From assembly GCF_013314535.1 (NCBI RefSeq), contig NZ_JABUAE010000017.1, forward strand, positions 1 through 64,000: DNA of 64,000 nt, read 5' to 3'. Origin of the DNA: Bacillus sp. Xin1 (lineage in GTDB: Bacteria; Bacillota; Bacilli; Bacillales; Bacillaceae_G). How positions within the stretch are numbered: the first letter of the stretch is position 1; every line of letters begins with the position of its first letter. Positions 38,874 to 49,542 of the stretch are shown here, one piece after another. The position numbers and the translations under genes were made by a program. Below the pieces are notes generated by a model, which saw only the letters and a program-made list of their open reading frames with translations, was not told the DNA's origin and did not search any database.

Positions 38874-39425
38874 ATGAAGAAAGAGAAGAGTTCGCTTTGG
38901 GAATGGATAAAAGCAATTTTGATTGCTGTCGTGTTAGCTGGTGTCATTAGACAGTTTTTCTTTGCACCAATTCTTGTAGATGGTGTATCAATGTCACCGA
39001 CGTTACATGATCGTGATCGAATGATCGTCAATAAAATTGGCTATCACATTGGAGAACCGAAACATTTTGACATAATCGTATTCCGAGCAACAGAAGAAAA
39101 AGATTATATTAAACGTGTTATCGGCTTGCCGGGCGATGAAATTGAGTATCGTAATGATACACTCTATATTAACGGAAAACCTTATGAGGAACCGTATTTA
39201 GACAAGCAGAAAAAACAACTTGCTGATGGACCACTTACATATGATTTTAAGCTTGAAGAGATTATAGGTAAAAAAACTGTTCCTAAAGGTCAATTATTTG
39301 TACTAGGTGACAATCGTCGTTTTAGTAAAGATAGTCGTACCATTGGAACAATTTCAATGGACCAAGTAATTGGAGAAGCAAATATGTTATATTGGCCGTT
39401 AAAAGATGCACGTATTGTGAAATAA
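38874..39425 (+). CDS. Type I signal peptidase (SipS/LepB type)
   Basis: 183 aa, short Gram-positive form with one N-terminal membrane helix (about 11-29) and an external catalytic domain. Ser39 in GVSMSPTL and Lys80 in [12 protein letters not shown] form the Ser-Lys dyad; GDNR box at [15 protein letters not shown]. Cleaves signal peptides of exported proteins. GGAGGGG SD. B. cereus-group genomes have several sip paralogues, so I give no letter. Confidence 0.94.
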   Translation: MKKEKSSLWEWIKAILIAVVLAGVIRQFFFAPILVDGVSMSPTLHDRDRMIVNKIGYHIGEPKHFDIIVFRATEEKDYIKRVIGLPGDEIEYRNDTLYINGKPYEEPYLDKQKKQLADGPLTYDFKLEEIIGKKTVPKGQLFVLGDNRRFSKDSRTIGTISMDQVIGEANMLYWPLKDARIVK

Positions 39426-39447
39426 ACGAAAAAAAGAAGGTGGCAAC

Positions 39448-40326
39448 ATGGTAATTCAATGGTTTCCAGGGCATATGGCAAAAGCGAGGCGCCAAGTAAC
39501 AGAAAAATTAAAGTTAATCGATGCTGTAATTGAACTTGTAGACGCCCGTTTACCTTTATCTTCCCGAAATCCGATGATCGATGAAATTATTACACATAAA
39601 CCGAGATTGGTCGTTTTAAATAAGGCTGATATGGCAGATGATCGTTTAACTAAGCAATGGATCGCTTATTTTGAAGAGAAGGGTCATAAAGCGATTTCGA
39701 TTAATGCACAAGCTGGACAAGGTATGAAAGAAATTACAGCGGCATGTAAAGTACTTGTAAAAGAAAAATTTGATAAAATGATTGCAAAAGGGATTAAACC
39801 AAGAGCGATTCGCGCATTAATCGTTGGGATTCCGAACGTCGGGAAATCTACGTTAATTAATAAATTAGCAAAGAAAAATATCGCGAAAACAGGTGATCGA
39901 CCAGGTGTTACAACAGCTCAGCAATGGATTAAAGTAGGCAAGGAAATGGAGTTGTTAGACACACCGGGGATTTTATGGCCGAAATTTGAAGATGAATTAG
40001 TAGGACTTCGCCTTGCGACGACTGGTGCAATTAAAGATTCTATTTTAAATTTACAGGATGTAGCGGTCTATGCGCTTCGCTTTATGGAAAAACATTATCC
40101 AGAACGCTTACAAGAGCGTTATAAATTAGATGTAATTCCAGAAGACATCGTAGAATTATTTGATGCGATTGGAAAGAATAGAGGATGTTTAATGGGCGGT
40201 GGCCTTGTTGATTATGACAAAACATCAGAACTTGTTCTTCGAGAACTTCGTGGTGGTAAACTCGGGAAAATGACATTTGAAACACCAGATGAATTTGTAG
40301 AAGAAGTAGAGGTAGAGGGAGTATAA
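39448..40326 (+). CDS. rbgA: Ribosome biogenesis GTPase RbgA (YlqF)
   Basis: 292 aa, circularly permuted GTPase for late 50S assembly (L16 region). Starts [16 protein letters not shown] (G4) precedes [14 protein letters not shown] (P-loop) and [10 protein letters not shown]-terminal ANTAR-like helical domain. AGAAGGTGG SD. Confidence 0.95.
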   Translation: MVIQWFPGHMAKARRQVTEKLKLIDAVIELVDARLPLSSRNPMIDEIITHKPRLVVLNKADMADDRLTKQWIAYFEEKGHKAISINAQAGQGMKEITAACKVLVKEKFDKMIAKGIKPRAIRALIVGIPNVGKSTLINKLAKKNIAKTGDRPGVTTAQQWIKVGKEMELLDTPGILWPKFEDELVGLRLATTGAIKDSILNLQDVAVYALRFMEKHYPERLQERYKLDVIPEDIVELFDAIGKNRGCLMGGGLVDYDKTSELVLRELRGGKLGKMTFETPDEFVEEVEVEGV

Positions 40327-40351
40327 GACGTGCGTTTGTGCGTCTTTTCTT
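40325..40351 (+). terminator. Weak terminator after rbgA
   Basis: Short stem AAGACG (40325-40330) with CGTCTT (40341-40346), then a T-rich tract. Only 6 bp, so probably partial. Confidence 0.4.
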
Positions 40352-40381
40352 TTTGGCTGTGTTTAAAAGGAGTGTACACTG

Positions 40382-41155
40382 ATGGAAAAAATCACGATAC
40401 AAGAAGTGGAAGGTTTGCTACAAGAAATTACGAATGAAGAAGATGAACGGTTTCAAATGTTGATGAAAGACGAACGGAAAGGTGTCCAAAAGTTAATTTT
40501 GAAGTGGTATAAACAAAAAGAGTTAGCACAAAAGGAAAAAGAAAAGTTTTTAGAAATGTCAAAGTATGAAAAAGCGCTACGTGAAAAAGGACTTACATAC
40601 ATTGCTGGTATCGATGAAGTGGGAAGGGGGCCTCTAGCAGGGCCTGTTGTAACGGCTGCTGTGATCCTTCCAGAAGATTTTTATATTCCAGGTTTAAATG
40701 ACTCGAAAAAATTAAGTGAAGCGAAACGTGAGCGTTTTTATGATGAAATTAAAGAGAAAGCCATTGCAATTGGTGTTGGAATTGTGTCACCACAAGTTAT
40801 TGATGAAATAAATATTTATCAAGCAACGAAACAAGCGATGTTAGATGCGATTGAAAAATTATCATGTACACCAGAATATTTATTAATTGATGCGATGAAG
40901 CTTCCTACACCAATTCCGCAAACATCAATTGTAAAAGGTGATGCAAAAAGTATTTCTATTTCAGCTGCATCTATTATTGCCAAAGTGACGAGAGATCGTA
41001 TGATGAAAGAACTTGGGAAAAAGTATCCTGCATATGGATTTGAACAGCATATGGGATATGGAACGAAACAACACTTAGAGGCAATTGATACATATGGGGT
41101 ATTGGAGGAGCATCGAAAAACATTTGCACCAATTAAAGATATGATTCAAAAATAA
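40382..41155 (+). CDS. rnhB: Ribonuclease HII
   Basis: 257 aa. Removes single ribonucleotides and RNA from RNA-DNA hybrids. An N-terminal substrate-binding extension (1-70) precedes the catalytic core: [15 protein letters not shown] (Asp-Glu), [16 protein letters not shown] (Asp), and GYGTKQH near the end. GGAGTG SD. Confidence 0.95.
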   Translation: MEKITIQEVEGLLQEITNEEDERFQMLMKDERKGVQKLILKWYKQKELAQKEKEKFLEMSKYEKALREKGLTYIAGIDEVGRGPLAGPVVTAAVILPEDFYIPGLNDSKKLSEAKRERFYDEIKEKAIAIGVGIVSPQVIDEINIYQATKQAMLDAIEKLSCTPEYLLIDAMKLPTPIPQTSIVKGDAKSISISAASIIAKVTRDRMMKELGKKYPAYGFEQHMGYGTKQHLEAIDTYGVLEEHRKTFAPIKDMIQK

Positions 41156-41183
41156 GCTGTGAATTCACAGCTTATTTTTTTAT
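41149..41183 (+). terminator. Terminator after rnhB
   Basis: 30-bp perfect palindrome AAAATAAGCTGTGAA (41149-41163) with its complement (41164-41178), overlapping the stop codon and followed by a T-run. Confidence 0.92.
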
Positions 41184-41230
41184 TTTCGCATATTAACATT
41201 ACTATTTTCAAAAAAGAATAAAGCGATTTC

Positions 41231-41245
41231 AGTTTTCTGAAACTT
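41231..41245. promoter_or_regulatory. CodY box candidate at the sucCD promoter
   Basis: AGTTTTCTGAAACTT matches the CodY consensus AATTTTCWGAAAATT at 13 of 15 positions and ends 2 nt before the TTGTAG -35 region. codY itself lies 10 kb downstream. Confidence 0.55.
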
Positions 41246-41250
41246 TATTG

Positions 41251-41279
41251 TAGACAGCGTGGCAATCATTTTATACAAT
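41251..41279 (+). promoter_or_regulatory. sucCD promoter
   Basis: TAGACA (41251-41256), 17-nt spacer, TACAAT (41274-41279). The leader then has an AT-rich inverted repeat GTTTTTTAA/TTAAAAAAC (41291-41311). Confidence 0.6.
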
Positions 41280-41349
41280 GGCAATGTAGTGTTTTTTAAA
41301 CATTAAAAAACTTTTTGAGTAAAACAGGAAAATAGGGGAGGATGGGACC

Positions 41350-42510
41350 ATGAATATCCATGAGTACCAAGGTAAGGCAGTCCTTAGAAGCTATGGGGTT
41401 AGCGTTCCGAACGGGAAGGTTGCCTTTACAGTAGAAGAAGCTGTAGAAGCAGCGAAAGAATTAGGAACAGATGTATGTGTAGTAAAAGCGCAAATTCACG
41501 CTGGTGGACGCGGCAAAGCTGGCGGTGTAAAAGTTGCGAAAAACTTAGATGAAGTTCGTACATATGCGGAAAGTATATTAGGTACTACGCTTGTTACGCA
41601 TCAAACAGGTCCTGAAGGTAAGGAAGTAAAACGCTTACTTATTGAAGAAGGTTGCGATATTAAAAAAGAATATTATGTTGGTCTAGTTTTAGATCGTGCG
41701 ACTTCTCAAGTTGTTTTAATGGCTTCTGAAGAAGGCGGAACAGAAATTGAAGAAGTAGCAGAAAAAACACCAGAAAAAATCTTTAAAGAATATATTGATC
41801 CAGCAGTAGGTCTGCAAGGTTTCCAAGCACGCCGTATTGCATTTAACATCAATATTCCAAACGAGCTTGTAGGACAAGCTGTGAAGTTTATGATGGGATT
41901 ATATCGTGCTTATATCGAAAAAGATTGCTCTATTGCAGAAATTAACCCACTTGTTACAACAGGTGACGGGAAAGTTATGGCGTTAGATGCAAAATTAAAC
42001 TTTGATTCTAATGCATTATATCGTCATAAAGATATTTTAGAACTTCGTGATCTTGAAGAAGAAGATCCGAAAGAAATTGAAGCTTCTAAATATGACTTAA
42101 ACTATATTCCTTTAGATGGAAATATTGGTTGTATGGTAAATGGTGCAGGATTAGCGATGGCAACAATGGATATCATTAAACATTACCATGGTGATCCAGC
42201 TAACTTCCTAGATGTTGGTGGCGGTGCTACAGCTGAAAAAGTTACAGAAGCATTCAAAATTATTCTTTCTGATAAAAATGTAAAAGGTATTTTCGTTAAC
42301 ATTTTTGGTGGCATTATGAAATGTGATGTAATTGCAGAAGGTGTTATTGAAGCGACTAAACAAGTAGGTCTTGAATTACCACTTGTTGTTCGTCTTGAAG
42401 GTACAAATGTTGAGTTAGGTAAGAAGATTTTAAATGAATCTGGTTTAAATATCGTTGCAGCAGAATCTATGGCAGACGGTGCACAAAAAATTGTTTCACT
42501 AGTGGGCTAA
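41350..42510 (+). CDS. sucC: Succinate-CoA ligase, beta subunit
   Basis: 386 aa. ATP-grasp subunit of the TCA-cycle enzyme that makes succinate with substrate-level phosphorylation. [17 protein letters not shown] start, [21 protein letters not shown] (metal) and the C-terminal GGGATAEKV and NIFGGI. GGGGAGGATG SD. Confidence 0.97.
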   Translation: MNIHEYQGKAVLRSYGVSVPNGKVAFTVEEAVEAAKELGTDVCVVKAQIHAGGRGKAGGVKVAKNLDEVRTYAESILGTTLVTHQTGPEGKEVKRLLIEEGCDIKKEYYVGLVLDRATSQVVLMASEEGGTEIEEVAEKTPEKIFKEYIDPAVGLQGFQARRIAFNINIPNELVGQAVKFMMGLYRAYIEKDCSIAEINPLVTTGDGKVMALDAKLNFDSNALYRHKDILELRDLEEEDPKEIEASKYDLNYIPLDGNIGCMVNGAGLAMATMDIIKHYHGDPANFLDVGGGATAEKVTEAFKIILSDKNVKGIFVNIFGGIMKCDVIAEGVIEATKQVGLELPLVVRLEGTNVELGKKILNESGLNIVAAESMADGAQKIVSLVG

Positions 42511-42529
42511 TAGAAAGCGGGGGAGAAAA

Positions 42530-43432
42530 ATGAGCGTATTAGTTAATAAAGATACAAAAGTTATTGTACAAGGTATTACTGGTTCACAAGGTTTATTCCA
42601 TACAAAACAAATGATTGAATATGGTACGAAAATTGTCGGTGGTGTAACACCTGGTAAAGGTGGCACTGAAATTGAAGGTGTACCTGTCTTTAATACAGTA
42701 GAAGATGCTGTAAAAGCAACGGGTGCAAATGCTTCAGTTGTGTACGTTCCACCCGCTTTTGCGGCTGATGCAATTATGGAAGCTGTTGATGCAGAGATTG
42801 ACTTAGTAGTATGTATTACAGAAGGAATCCCTGTATTAGACATGGTTCAAGTTAAGAAATATATGGCAGGTAAACAGACACGTTTACTTGGTCCAAACTG
42901 TCCAGGTGTTATTACACCAGATGAATGTAAGATTGGTATTATGCCAGGATATATTCATAAAAAAGGTCATGTAGGTATTGTATCTCGATCTGGTACATTG
43001 ACATATGAAGCTGTACATCAATTAACACAAGAAGGCATTGGTCAATCTACTGCTGTAGGTATCGGCGGTGACCCTGTTAATGGTACAGACTTTATTGACG
43101 CGTTAAAAGCGTTTAATGAAGATGAAGAAACACATGCTGTGATTATGATTGGTGAAATCGGCGGAACAGCAGAAGAAGAAGCTGCTGAGTGGGTAAAAGC
43201 AAATATGACAAAACCTGTTGTTGGATTTATCGGTGGTCAAACAGCGCCTGCAGGAAAACGTATGGGCCATGCTGGTGCCATTATTTCTGGCGGCAAAGGT
43301 ACAGCTGCTGAAAAAATTAAAACAATGGAAGCTTGTGGTATCAAAGTTGCTGAAACACCAGCTGTTATGGGTGAAACTTTAATCTCTGTTTTAAAAGAAA
43401 AGGGATTATTTGAAACTTGTAAAAACTATTAA
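42530..43432 (+). CDS. sucD: Succinate-CoA ligase, alpha subunit
   Basis: 300 aa. CoA-binding Rossmann domain ([16 protein letters not shown]) and the phospho-histidine His247 in [14 protein letters not shown]. Pairs with SucC, 19 nt upstream. Confidence 0.97.
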   Translation: MSVLVNKDTKVIVQGITGSQGLFHTKQMIEYGTKIVGGVTPGKGGTEIEGVPVFNTVEDAVKATGANASVVYVPPAFAADAIMEAVDAEIDLVVCITEGIPVLDMVQVKKYMAGKQTRLLGPNCPGVITPDECKIGIMPGYIHKKGHVGIVSRSGTLTYEAVHQLTQEGIGQSTAVGIGGDPVNGTDFIDALKAFNEDEETHAVIMIGEIGGTAEEEAAEWVKANMTKPVVGFIGGQTAPAGKRMGHAGAIISGGKGTAAEKIKTMEACGIKVAETPAVMGETLISVLKEKGLFETCKNY

Positions 43433-43440
43433 TCTTTTTG

Positions 43441-43474
43441 AAAGACACCTTCATGCTAGAAGGTGTCTTTTTAC
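43441..43474 (+). terminator. Terminator after sucD
   Basis: AAAGACACCTTC (43441-43452) pairs with GAAGGTGTCTTT (43459-43470), T-run. Confidence 0.93.
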
Positions 43475-43521
43475 ACTTTTTTCTGTTTACATAATAAAAA
43501 TTATGGGTAAGGAGAATGGTC

Positions 43522-44391
43522 ATGAAAAGGGAACGATTGCTCCATCTTCATTATGTATTAGCAGATTATTGGAAAGTATTGAATCGCTTACTGCGTATAG
43601 ATCCAGAAATAAAGAAACTGTACAGTTTTAGCTCGGTAGAATTTGAAAAATATGCTGGGTTAACTCCGAAAAAATCTTCTGAATTAGTTCGCTTCTTACA
43701 AACATCTATTCCCTCACAATGTACATGTCATTTAGAAGAAAATCATATTTTTTGCGTCACAATATGGGATGATGATTATCCGGAATTATTACGTGAAATA
43801 GCAGATCCGCCTTTCGTTTTATATGGGAAAGGAAAGAGAGAATTATTAGAAAAAACAAATAAAATTGCAGTGGTTGGAACAAGAAAACCTTCTTTATACG
43901 GGAGAGGAAGCATACAATCTATTTTACAACCGCTACTAGATAAAGAATGGTTAATTGTAAGTGGTTTTGCAAGTGGGATTGATACGATTGCTCACCAAAT
44001 CGCAGTGCAGCAACATAGTTCCACTATTGCTGTCTTAGGCCATGGATTAAAGTATATGTATCCGAAAGATAATTGGTATTTTTATAAAAGATGGAGGGAT
44101 GACGTCCTGCTATTAACAGAATATCCGCCACACTATCCTCCTAGGAAATGGTATTTCCCAAAGAGAAATCGAATTATAAGCGGTCTTTGTAAAGGAGTTC
44201 TAGTAGTGGAAGCAAAATCAAAAAGTGGCTCGCTTATTACAGCAGATCTCGCTTTAGAACAAAATAGGGAGGTATTTGCTCTTCCAGGTCCTATTTTTAC
44301 GGAAAGTGCAGTAGGAACAAATCAACTCATAAAGCAAGGAGCAAAACTTGTTCAGAAAGCAGAGGATATTCTTGAAGAATTTTCAAATTAA
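43522..44391 (+). CDS. dprA: DNA processing protein DprA
   Basis: 289 aa. Loads RecA on incoming single-stranded DNA during transformation. Rossmann-like core: VVGTRKPS, SGFASGIDTIAHQIA, LGHGLKYMYP, FPKRNRIISGL, VEAKSKSGSLITA. The ATG at 43522 is 7 nt after AAGGAG; the ATG at 43516 abuts it. Lies upstream of topA as in B. subtilis. Somewhat short of a C-terminal winged-helix domain, as in B. subtilis DprA. Confidence 0.93.
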   Translation: MKRERLLHLHYVLADYWKVLNRLLRIDPEIKKLYSFSSVEFEKYAGLTPKKSSELVRFLQTSIPSQCTCHLEENHIFCVTIWDDDYPELLREIADPPFVLYGKGKRELLEKTNKIAVVGTRKPSLYGRGSIQSILQPLLDKEWLIVSGFASGIDTIAHQIAVQQHSSTIAVLGHGLKYMYPKDNWYFYKRWRDDVLLLTEYPPHYPPRKWYFPKRNRIISGLCKGVLVVEAKSKSGSLITADLALEQNREVFALPGPIFTESAVGTNQLIKQGAKLVQKAEDILEEFSN

Positions 44392-44449
44392 CCGTATATT
44401 TTTATGTTTTTATTAAACAATTATTGACAAATGGTAGATTGGCACTGTA

Positions 44450-44458
44450 TGTTATACT
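44450..44458 (+). promoter_or_regulatory. topA promoter (extended -10)
   Basis: TGTTATACT is an extended -10 element; a perfect TTGACA (44424-44429) lies upstream but at 23-nt spacing, too far for a normal -35. Confidence 0.5.
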
Positions 44459-44535
44459 CATTCTTGATTGACAAAAACAAGAGAAATCAATAAGATTAAT
44501 GAAGACTTGAATCCACCTCTTAAGGAGGCACTAGC

Positions 44536-46614
44536 ATGTCAGATTACCTCGTAATCGTGGAGTCGCCTTCTAAGGCGAAAACCATTGAGAAATATTTAGG
44601 GAAAAAATACAAAGTCGTCGCGTCTATGGGACATGTTCGCGATTTACCTAAAAGTCAAATGGGGATAGAAGTAAAAAATAACTTCACCCCGAAGTATATT
44701 ACCATCCGTGGTAAAGGTCCTGTTTTAAAAGATTTAAAATCAGCAGCAAAAAAAGCAAAAAAAGTCTATCTCGCGGCCGATCCAGACCGCGAAGGGGAAG
44801 CGATTGCTTGGCATTTAGCCAATACGCTAAATGTGGATATTGAATCAGATTGCCGGGTTGTGTTTAATGAAATTACAAAAGATGCGATTAAAGAGTCGTT
44901 TAAGCATCCTCGTGCAATTAATATGGATTTAGTAGATGCACAGCAAGCAAGACGGATACTTGATCGCCTTGTTGGGTATAATATTAGTCCTTTATTATGG
45001 AAGAAAGTCAAAAAAGGATTAAGTGCAGGACGTGTACAATCTGTAGCAGTTCGTTTAATTATTGATCGTGAAAAAGAAATTCAAAGTTTTATTCCGGAAG
45101 AGTTTTGGACAATTAAAACAGAATTTGTAAAAGGAAAAGACACATTTGAAGCATCTTTTTACGGTGTAAACGGAGAAAAGGTTCAATTAACAAATGAAGC
45201 GCAAGTAAAAAGCATAATTGAAACAATGAAAGATAATGCGTTTTCAGTTGAAAATGTAACGAAAAAAGAGCGGAAACGTAATCCTGCATTACCATTTACA
45301 ACGTCTTCCTTACAGCAAGAAGCTGCACGTAAATTAAATATGCGAGCAAAGAAAACAATGATGCTTGCGCAGCAGTTATACGAAGGAATAGATATTGGCA
45401 AACAGGGAACTGTAGGTCTTATTACGTATATGAGAACAGACTCAACGCGTATTTCAGAAACAGCTCAAGAAGAAGCACGTTCTTACATTACTGAAGCGTT
45501 TGGCTCGGAATACATAGGAACAGAGAAGAAGAAGGAAACAAAAAAAGCGAATGCACAGGATGCGCATGAAGCAATTCGTCCAACTTCTGTAATGAGGAAG
45601 CCAGAGGAACTGAAGAGTTTCTTAAGTCGTGACCAACATCGTTTGTACAAATTGATTTGGGAGCGATTTGTTGCAAGTCAAATGGCATCTGCTATAATGG
45701 ATACTGTTACAGCTAGACTCATTAATAATAATGTTCAATTCCGCGCGAGTGGATCAGTAGTGAAATTCCCAGGTTTTATGAAAGTATATGTGGAGTCGAA
45801 AGATGATGGTGCGGAAGAAAAAGATAAAATGCTACCTTCTTTAGAAATAGGGGAAACTGTATTTTCAAAAGATGTGGAGCCAAAGCAGCATTTTACGCAG
45901 CCGCCACCACGTTATACAGAGGCTCGTTTAGTTAGAACACTTGAAGAACTTGGAATTGGGAGACCGTCTACTTACGTACCGACACTTGAAACGATTCAAA
46001 AGCGAGGATATGTTGCATTAGACAATAAACGATTTGTTCCGACTGAACTTGGAGAAATTGTAATTGAACTTATTTTAGAGTTTTTCCCAGAAATTATTAA
46101 CATTGAATTTACGGCCAATATGGAGCAAAACCTTGATGAAGTAGAAGATGGGAAAGCAAATTGGGTAAAAATTGTTGATGATTTCTACGTAGGCTTTGAA
46201 CCCCGTTTAGAAAAAGCGGAAAAGGAGATGCGTGAAGTCGAAATTAAAGATGAACCCGCTGGGGAAGATTGTGAATTATGCGGTCACCCAATGGTCTTTA
46301 AAATGGGCAAATACGGGAAGTTTATGGCTTGTTCTAATTTTCCAGATTGTCGTAATACAAAACCAATTGTGAAAGAAATTGGTGTAACTTGTCCGAAATG
46401 TGATAAAGGACAAATTATTGAACGCCGAAGCAATAAAAAGAAACGTCTTTTCTATGGATGTGGTACGTATCCAGAATGCGACTTTGTATCTTGGGATAAA
46501 CCGATTGGCCGGAAATGTCCGAAATGTGAAGGTATGCTCGTAGAGAAGAAGCTGAAAAAAGGCGTTCAAGTACAATGTATTTCTTGTGATTATGAAGAAG
46601 AACAACAAATGTGA
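44536..46614 (+). CDS. topA: DNA topoisomerase I
   Basis: 692 aa, type IA. Relaxes negative supercoils. Toprim domain ([32 protein letters not shown]), active Tyr298 in [11 protein letters not shown], and three C-terminal four-cysteine zinc ribbons (about 575-690). TTAAGGAGG SD. Confidence 0.97.
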   Translation: MSDYLVIVESPSKAKTIEKYLGKKYKVVASMGHVRDLPKSQMGIEVKNNFTPKYITIRGKGPVLKDLKSAAKKAKKVYLAADPDREGEAIAWHLANTLNVDIESDCRVVFNEITKDAIKESFKHPRAINMDLVDAQQARRILDRLVGYNISPLLWKKVKKGLSAGRVQSVAVRLIIDREKEIQSFIPEEFWTIKTEFVKGKDTFEASFYGVNGEKVQLTNEAQVKSIIETMKDNAFSVENVTKKERKRNPALPFTTSSLQQEAARKLNMRAKKTMMLAQQLYEGIDIGKQGTVGLITYMRTDSTRISETAQEEARSYITEAFGSEYIGTEKKKETKKANAQDAHEAIRPTSVMRKPEELKSFLSRDQHRLYKLIWERFVASQMASAIMDTVTARLINNNVQFRASGSVVKFPGFMKVYVESKDDGAEEKDKMLPSLEIGETVFSKDVEPKQHFTQPPPRYTEARLVRTLEELGIGRPSTYVPTLETIQKRGYVALDNKRFVPTELGEIVIELILEFFPEIINIEFTANMEQNLDEVEDGKANWVKIVDDFYVGFEPRLEKAEKEMREVEIKDEPAGEDCELCGHPMVFKMGKYGKFMACSNFPDCRNTKPIVKEIGVTCPKCDKGQIIERRSNKKKRLFYGCGTYPECDFVSWDKPIGRKCPKCEGMLVEKKLKKGVQVQCISCDYEEEQQM

Positions 46615-46637
46615 GCGTAACTGCTCACATTTTTTTC
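46607..46637 (+). terminator. Terminator after topA
   Basis: AAATGTGAGC (46607-46616) pairs with GCTCACATTT (46623-46632), overlapping the stop codon, T-run. Confidence 0.9.
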
Positions 46638-46665
46638 GGGATAGAAAAGGAAAGGTGATAAATAC

Positions 46666-47970
46666 ATGACAACACAAGTAGTAAACGTCATTGGCGCAGG
46701 TCTTGCAGGAAGTGAAGCAGCTTATCAAATTGCAAAACGTGGTGTCCAAGTAAAATTATATGAAATGAGACCAGTAAGACAAACCCCAGCTCATCATACA
46801 GATAAATTTGCCGAGTTAGTATGTAGTAACTCACTTCGTGCAAATACATTAACAAATGCTGTTGGTGTCATTAAAGAAGAAATGCGCAAAATGGATTCTG
46901 TTATTATTCGTGCGGCAGATGAGTGTTCTGTTCCAGCAGGAGGAGCATTGGCTGTAGATCGTCATGAATTCGCAGCAAAAGTAACGGAGTATGTGAAAAA
47001 TCATCCAAACGTAACTGTGATGAATGAAGAAATGACGGGAATTCCAGAAGGGCCAACTGTTATCGCAACAGGTCCACTTACATCTCCAGATCTTTCTGCA
47101 CAACTAAAAGAGTTAACGGGTGAAGATTATTTTTATTTCTATGATGCAGCTGCACCAATTGTGGAAAAAGAAAGCATCGATATGAACAAAGTATATTTAA
47201 AATCTCGTTATGATAAGGGAGAAGCTGCTTATTTAAATTGTCCAATGACAGAAGAAGAGTTCGACCGTTTTTATGATGCTTTAATTGCTGCAGAGACAGT
47301 ACCATTAAAAGAATTTGAGAAGGAAGTATTCTTTGAAGGTTGTATGCCTGTAGAAGTAATGGCAAGCCGTGGTAGACAGACATTGTTATTTGGACCGATG
47401 AAACCGGTGGGGTTAGAAGATCCGAAAACGGGTAAAACGCCATACGCTGTTGTTCAATTACGTCAAGATGATGCAGCAGGAACGTTATACAATATTGTTG
47501 GGTTCCAAACACACTTAAAGTGGGGACCTCAAAAAGAAGTATTACAATTAATTCCTGGACTCGAAAATGCAGAAATTGTACGATATGGTGTCATGCATCG
47601 TAATACGTTTATTAATTCACCGAAATTACTTCGTCCAACATACCAATATAAGCATCGTGATGATTTATTCTTTGCGGGACAAATGACAGGTGTTGAAGGG
47701 TATGTAGAATCGGCTGCTTCAGGACTATTAGCAGGTATTAATGCAGCTCGTCTTGTAAAGGGAGAGGAGCCTGTTGTATTGCCTCCTGTAACTGCAATGG
47801 GAAGTATGGCGAATTATATTACTGCAACAAACGCGAAAAACTTCCAACCGATGAATGCAAACTTTGGTTTATTTGCACCGTTAGAAAAGAAAATTAAAAA
47901 GAAACAAGAGCGAAACGAAGCATATGCAACACGCGCTTTAGAAACAATTCAAAATTTTGTAAATATTTAG
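46666..47970 (+). CDS. trmFO: Methylene-THF--tRNA (uracil-54-C5) methyltransferase TrmFO
   Basis: 434 aa, formerly Gid. Folate- and FAD-dependent enzyme forming T54 in tRNA. FAD Rossmann motif [22 protein letters not shown] loop, [14 protein letters not shown] near the C-terminus. AAAGGTGA SD. Confidence 0.96.
   Translation: MTTQVVNVIGAGLAGSEAAYQIAKRGVQVKLYEMRPVRQTPAHHTDKFAELVCSNSLRANTLTNAVGVIKEEMRKMDSVIIRAADECSVPAGGALAVDRHEFAAKVTEYVKNHPNVTVMNEEMTGIPEGPTVIATGPLTSPDLSAQLKELTGEDYFYFYDAAAPIVEKESIDMNKVYLKSRYDKGEAAYLNCPMTEEEFDRFYDALIAAETVPLKEFEKEVFFEGCMPVEVMASRGRQTLLFGPMKPVGLEDPKTGKTPYAVVQLRQDDAAGTLYNIVGFQTHLKWGPQKEVLQLIPGLENAEIVRYGVMHRNTFINSPKLLRPTYQYKHRDDLFFAGQMTGVEGYVESAASGLLAGINAARLVKGEEPVVLPPVTAMGSMANYITATNAKNFQPMNANFGLFAPLEKKIKKKQERNEAYATRALETIQNFVNI
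47953..47967. promoter_or_regulatory. Weak CodY-box-like sequence at the end of trmFO
   Basis: AATTTTGTAAATATT matches 12 of 15 CodY consensus positions, just upstream of the xerC-codY operon promoter. In AT-rich DNA this score alone is not convincing. Confidence 0.2.
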
Positions 47971-47979
47971 TTAAATTTC

Positions 47980-48008
47980 TTGCAAAGGCTACTGAGTTGT
48001 GATACGAT
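47980..48008 (+). promoter_or_regulatory. xerC-hslVU-codY promoter candidate
   Basis: TTGCAA (47980-47985), 17-nt spacer, TACGAT (48003-48008). It lies inside the hairpin described next, so initiation would precede completion of that hairpin in the transcript from trmFO only. Confidence 0.4.
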
Positions 48009-48020
48009 TTAGTAGCCTTT
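47984..48020 (+). terminator. Hairpin after trmFO
   Basis: AAAGGCTACT (47984-47993) pairs with AGTAGCCTTT (48011-48020), 17-nt loop, short T-run. Terminator for trmFO with modest strength. Confidence 0.55.
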
Positions 48021-48035
48021 ATTGAGGTGAGTTAT

Positions 48036-48935
48036 ATGAATGTGAAGAAATTGTTACAATTATTCGTTGGATATTTACAAATTGAAAGAAATTATTCAAA
48101 ATATACAATTGCAAGTTATCAAAATGATTTAGAACATTTTGTGCAATTTATGGAGCGAGAAGGCATATCCTCTTTTTTAGATGTTACATATGTAGATGTT
48201 CGTTTGTACTTAACGACGTTACACGATGAAAAGCTAGCCCGTAAATCTGTGGCGAGAAAAGTATCAAGTTTACGAAGTTTATATCGTTTTCTGATGCGTG
48301 AAGGATATCGAGAAGATAATCCGTTTGCACTTGCGTCACTCCCCAAAAAAGAATGGTCAATCCCAAAGTTTTTGTACGTTGAAGAATTAGAGAAATTATT
48401 TGAAGTTTCTGACGCGGAAACACCACTTGGTCAAAGGAATCAAGCCTTATTAGAGCTTATGTATGCGACAGGGATTCGTGTAAGTGAATGTGTAAGTTTA
48501 CAACTTGCTGATATTGATTTTTCGGTAGGAACAATTCTAGTGACGGGAAAAGGCAAAAAGCAAAGATACGTTCCGTTTGGAAGTTATGCACAAGATGCTT
48601 TAATTACTTATATAGAAAACGGGAGAAAACAGTTAGCTAAAAAAACAGAGGAACACTCTCAAATGGTGTTTTTAAATGCAAAGGGTACGCCGTTAACAGA
48701 TCGAGGTGTGCGTTATATTTTGAATGAGCTCATTAAGAAAGCGTCTCTTACAATGAAAATAAGTCCACATATGTTAAGGCATACATTTGCTACACATATG
48801 TTAGATGAAGGTGCAGATTTACGAACTGTGCAGGAGCTATTAGGTCATGAAAATTTATCAACGACACAAATTTATACGCATGTTTCAAAAGAAAGATTAC
48901 GTTCTGTTTACATGAAGCACCACCCACGGGCATAA
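48036..48935 (+). CDS. xerC: Tyrosine recombinase XerC (CodV)
   Basis: 299 aa. Resolves chromosome dimers at dif with XerD. SAM-like N domain (1-95) and catalytic domain with Arg148, Lys172, His245, Arg248, His271 and the nucleophile Tyr280. The ATG at 48036 is 5 nt after GAGGTGA; the GTG at 48027 is inside that SD. First gene of the xerC-hslV-hslU-codY operon. Confidence 0.95.
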   Translation: MNVKKLLQLFVGYLQIERNYSKYTIASYQNDLEHFVQFMEREGISSFLDVTYVDVRLYLTTLHDEKLARKSVARKVSSLRSLYRFLMREGYREDNPFALASLPKKEWSIPKFLYVEELEKLFEVSDAETPLGQRNQALLELMYATGIRVSECVSLQLADIDFSVGTILVTGKGKKQRYVPFGSYAQDALITYIENGRKQLAKKTEEHSQMVFLNAKGTPLTDRGVRYILNELIKKASLTMKISPHMLRHTFATHMLDEGADLRTVQELLGHENLSTTQIYTHVSKERLRSVYMKHHPRA

Positions 48936-48977
48936 ATTGCTTTTAAAGCTATAAAAACATATAAAGGAGTTTTTTCT

Positions 48978-49520
48978 ATGGGAAATTTCCACGCTACAAC
49001 GATATTTGCCATTCACCATAATGGAGAGTGTGCTATGGCTGGCGACGGACAAGTGACATTTGGTAATGCCGTTGTGATGAAACATACAGCACGCAAAGTT
49101 CGAAAGCTATTTCAAGGAAAGGTGTTAGCTGGATTTGCAGGTTCTGTTGCAGATGCGTTTACACTTTTTGAAATGTTTGAGGGGAAATTAGAAGAGTATA
49201 ATGGAAACCTACAACGTGCTGCAGTTGAAATGGCGAAACAATGGCGTGGTGATAAAATGCTGCGTCAATTGGAAGCGATGTTAATTGTGATGGATCAAAC
49301 AACGTTACTCCTTGTTTCAGGAACAGGAGAAGTAATAGAACCGGATGATGGCATTTTAGCAATCGGTTCAGGTGGACATTATGCACTTGCAGCTGGTCGA
49401 GCTTTAAAACAACATGCAAGTGAACATTTAACAGCAAAAGCAATTGCCAAAGCCAGTTTAGAAATTGCTGGTGACATTTGTGTATATACAAATCACAACA
49501 TTATTGTGGAAGAATTGTAG
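48978..49520 (+). CDS. hslV: ATP-dependent protease peptidase subunit HslV (ClpQ/CodW)
   Basis: 180 aa. Proteasome-like peptidase that works with HslU. The body ([48 protein letters not shown]) is canonical. The N-terminus is [10 protein letters not shown]: a short leader before the Thr-Thr that begins classical HslV. Position 2 is Gly, not the Ser reported as nucleophile of the B. subtilis protein. AAAGGAG SD, 9 nt. Confidence 0.94.
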   Translation: MGNFHATTIFAIHHNGECAMAGDGQVTFGNAVVMKHTARKVRKLFQGKVLAGFAGSVADAFTLFEMFEGKLEEYNGNLQRAAVEMAKQWRGDKMLRQLEAMLIVMDQTTLLLVSGTGEVIEPDDGILAIGSGGHYALAAGRALKQHASEHLTAKAIAKASLEIAGDICVYTNHNIIVEEL

Positions 49521-49542
49521 AATCGTAAGGGAGGCATTTTAG

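Noticed and set aside
44424-44429. TTGACA as -35 of topA
   Set aside because: Spacing to the TATACT -10 is 23 nt; the extended -10 explains the promoter better.
44505-44530. Hairpin masking the topA SD (CCTC/GAGG)
   Set aside because: Only 4 bp; too weak to claim.
48036-48935. XerC-family recombinase as sign of an integrated element
   Set aside because: Its place in the xerC-hslVU-codY operon is the conserved chromosomal locus.
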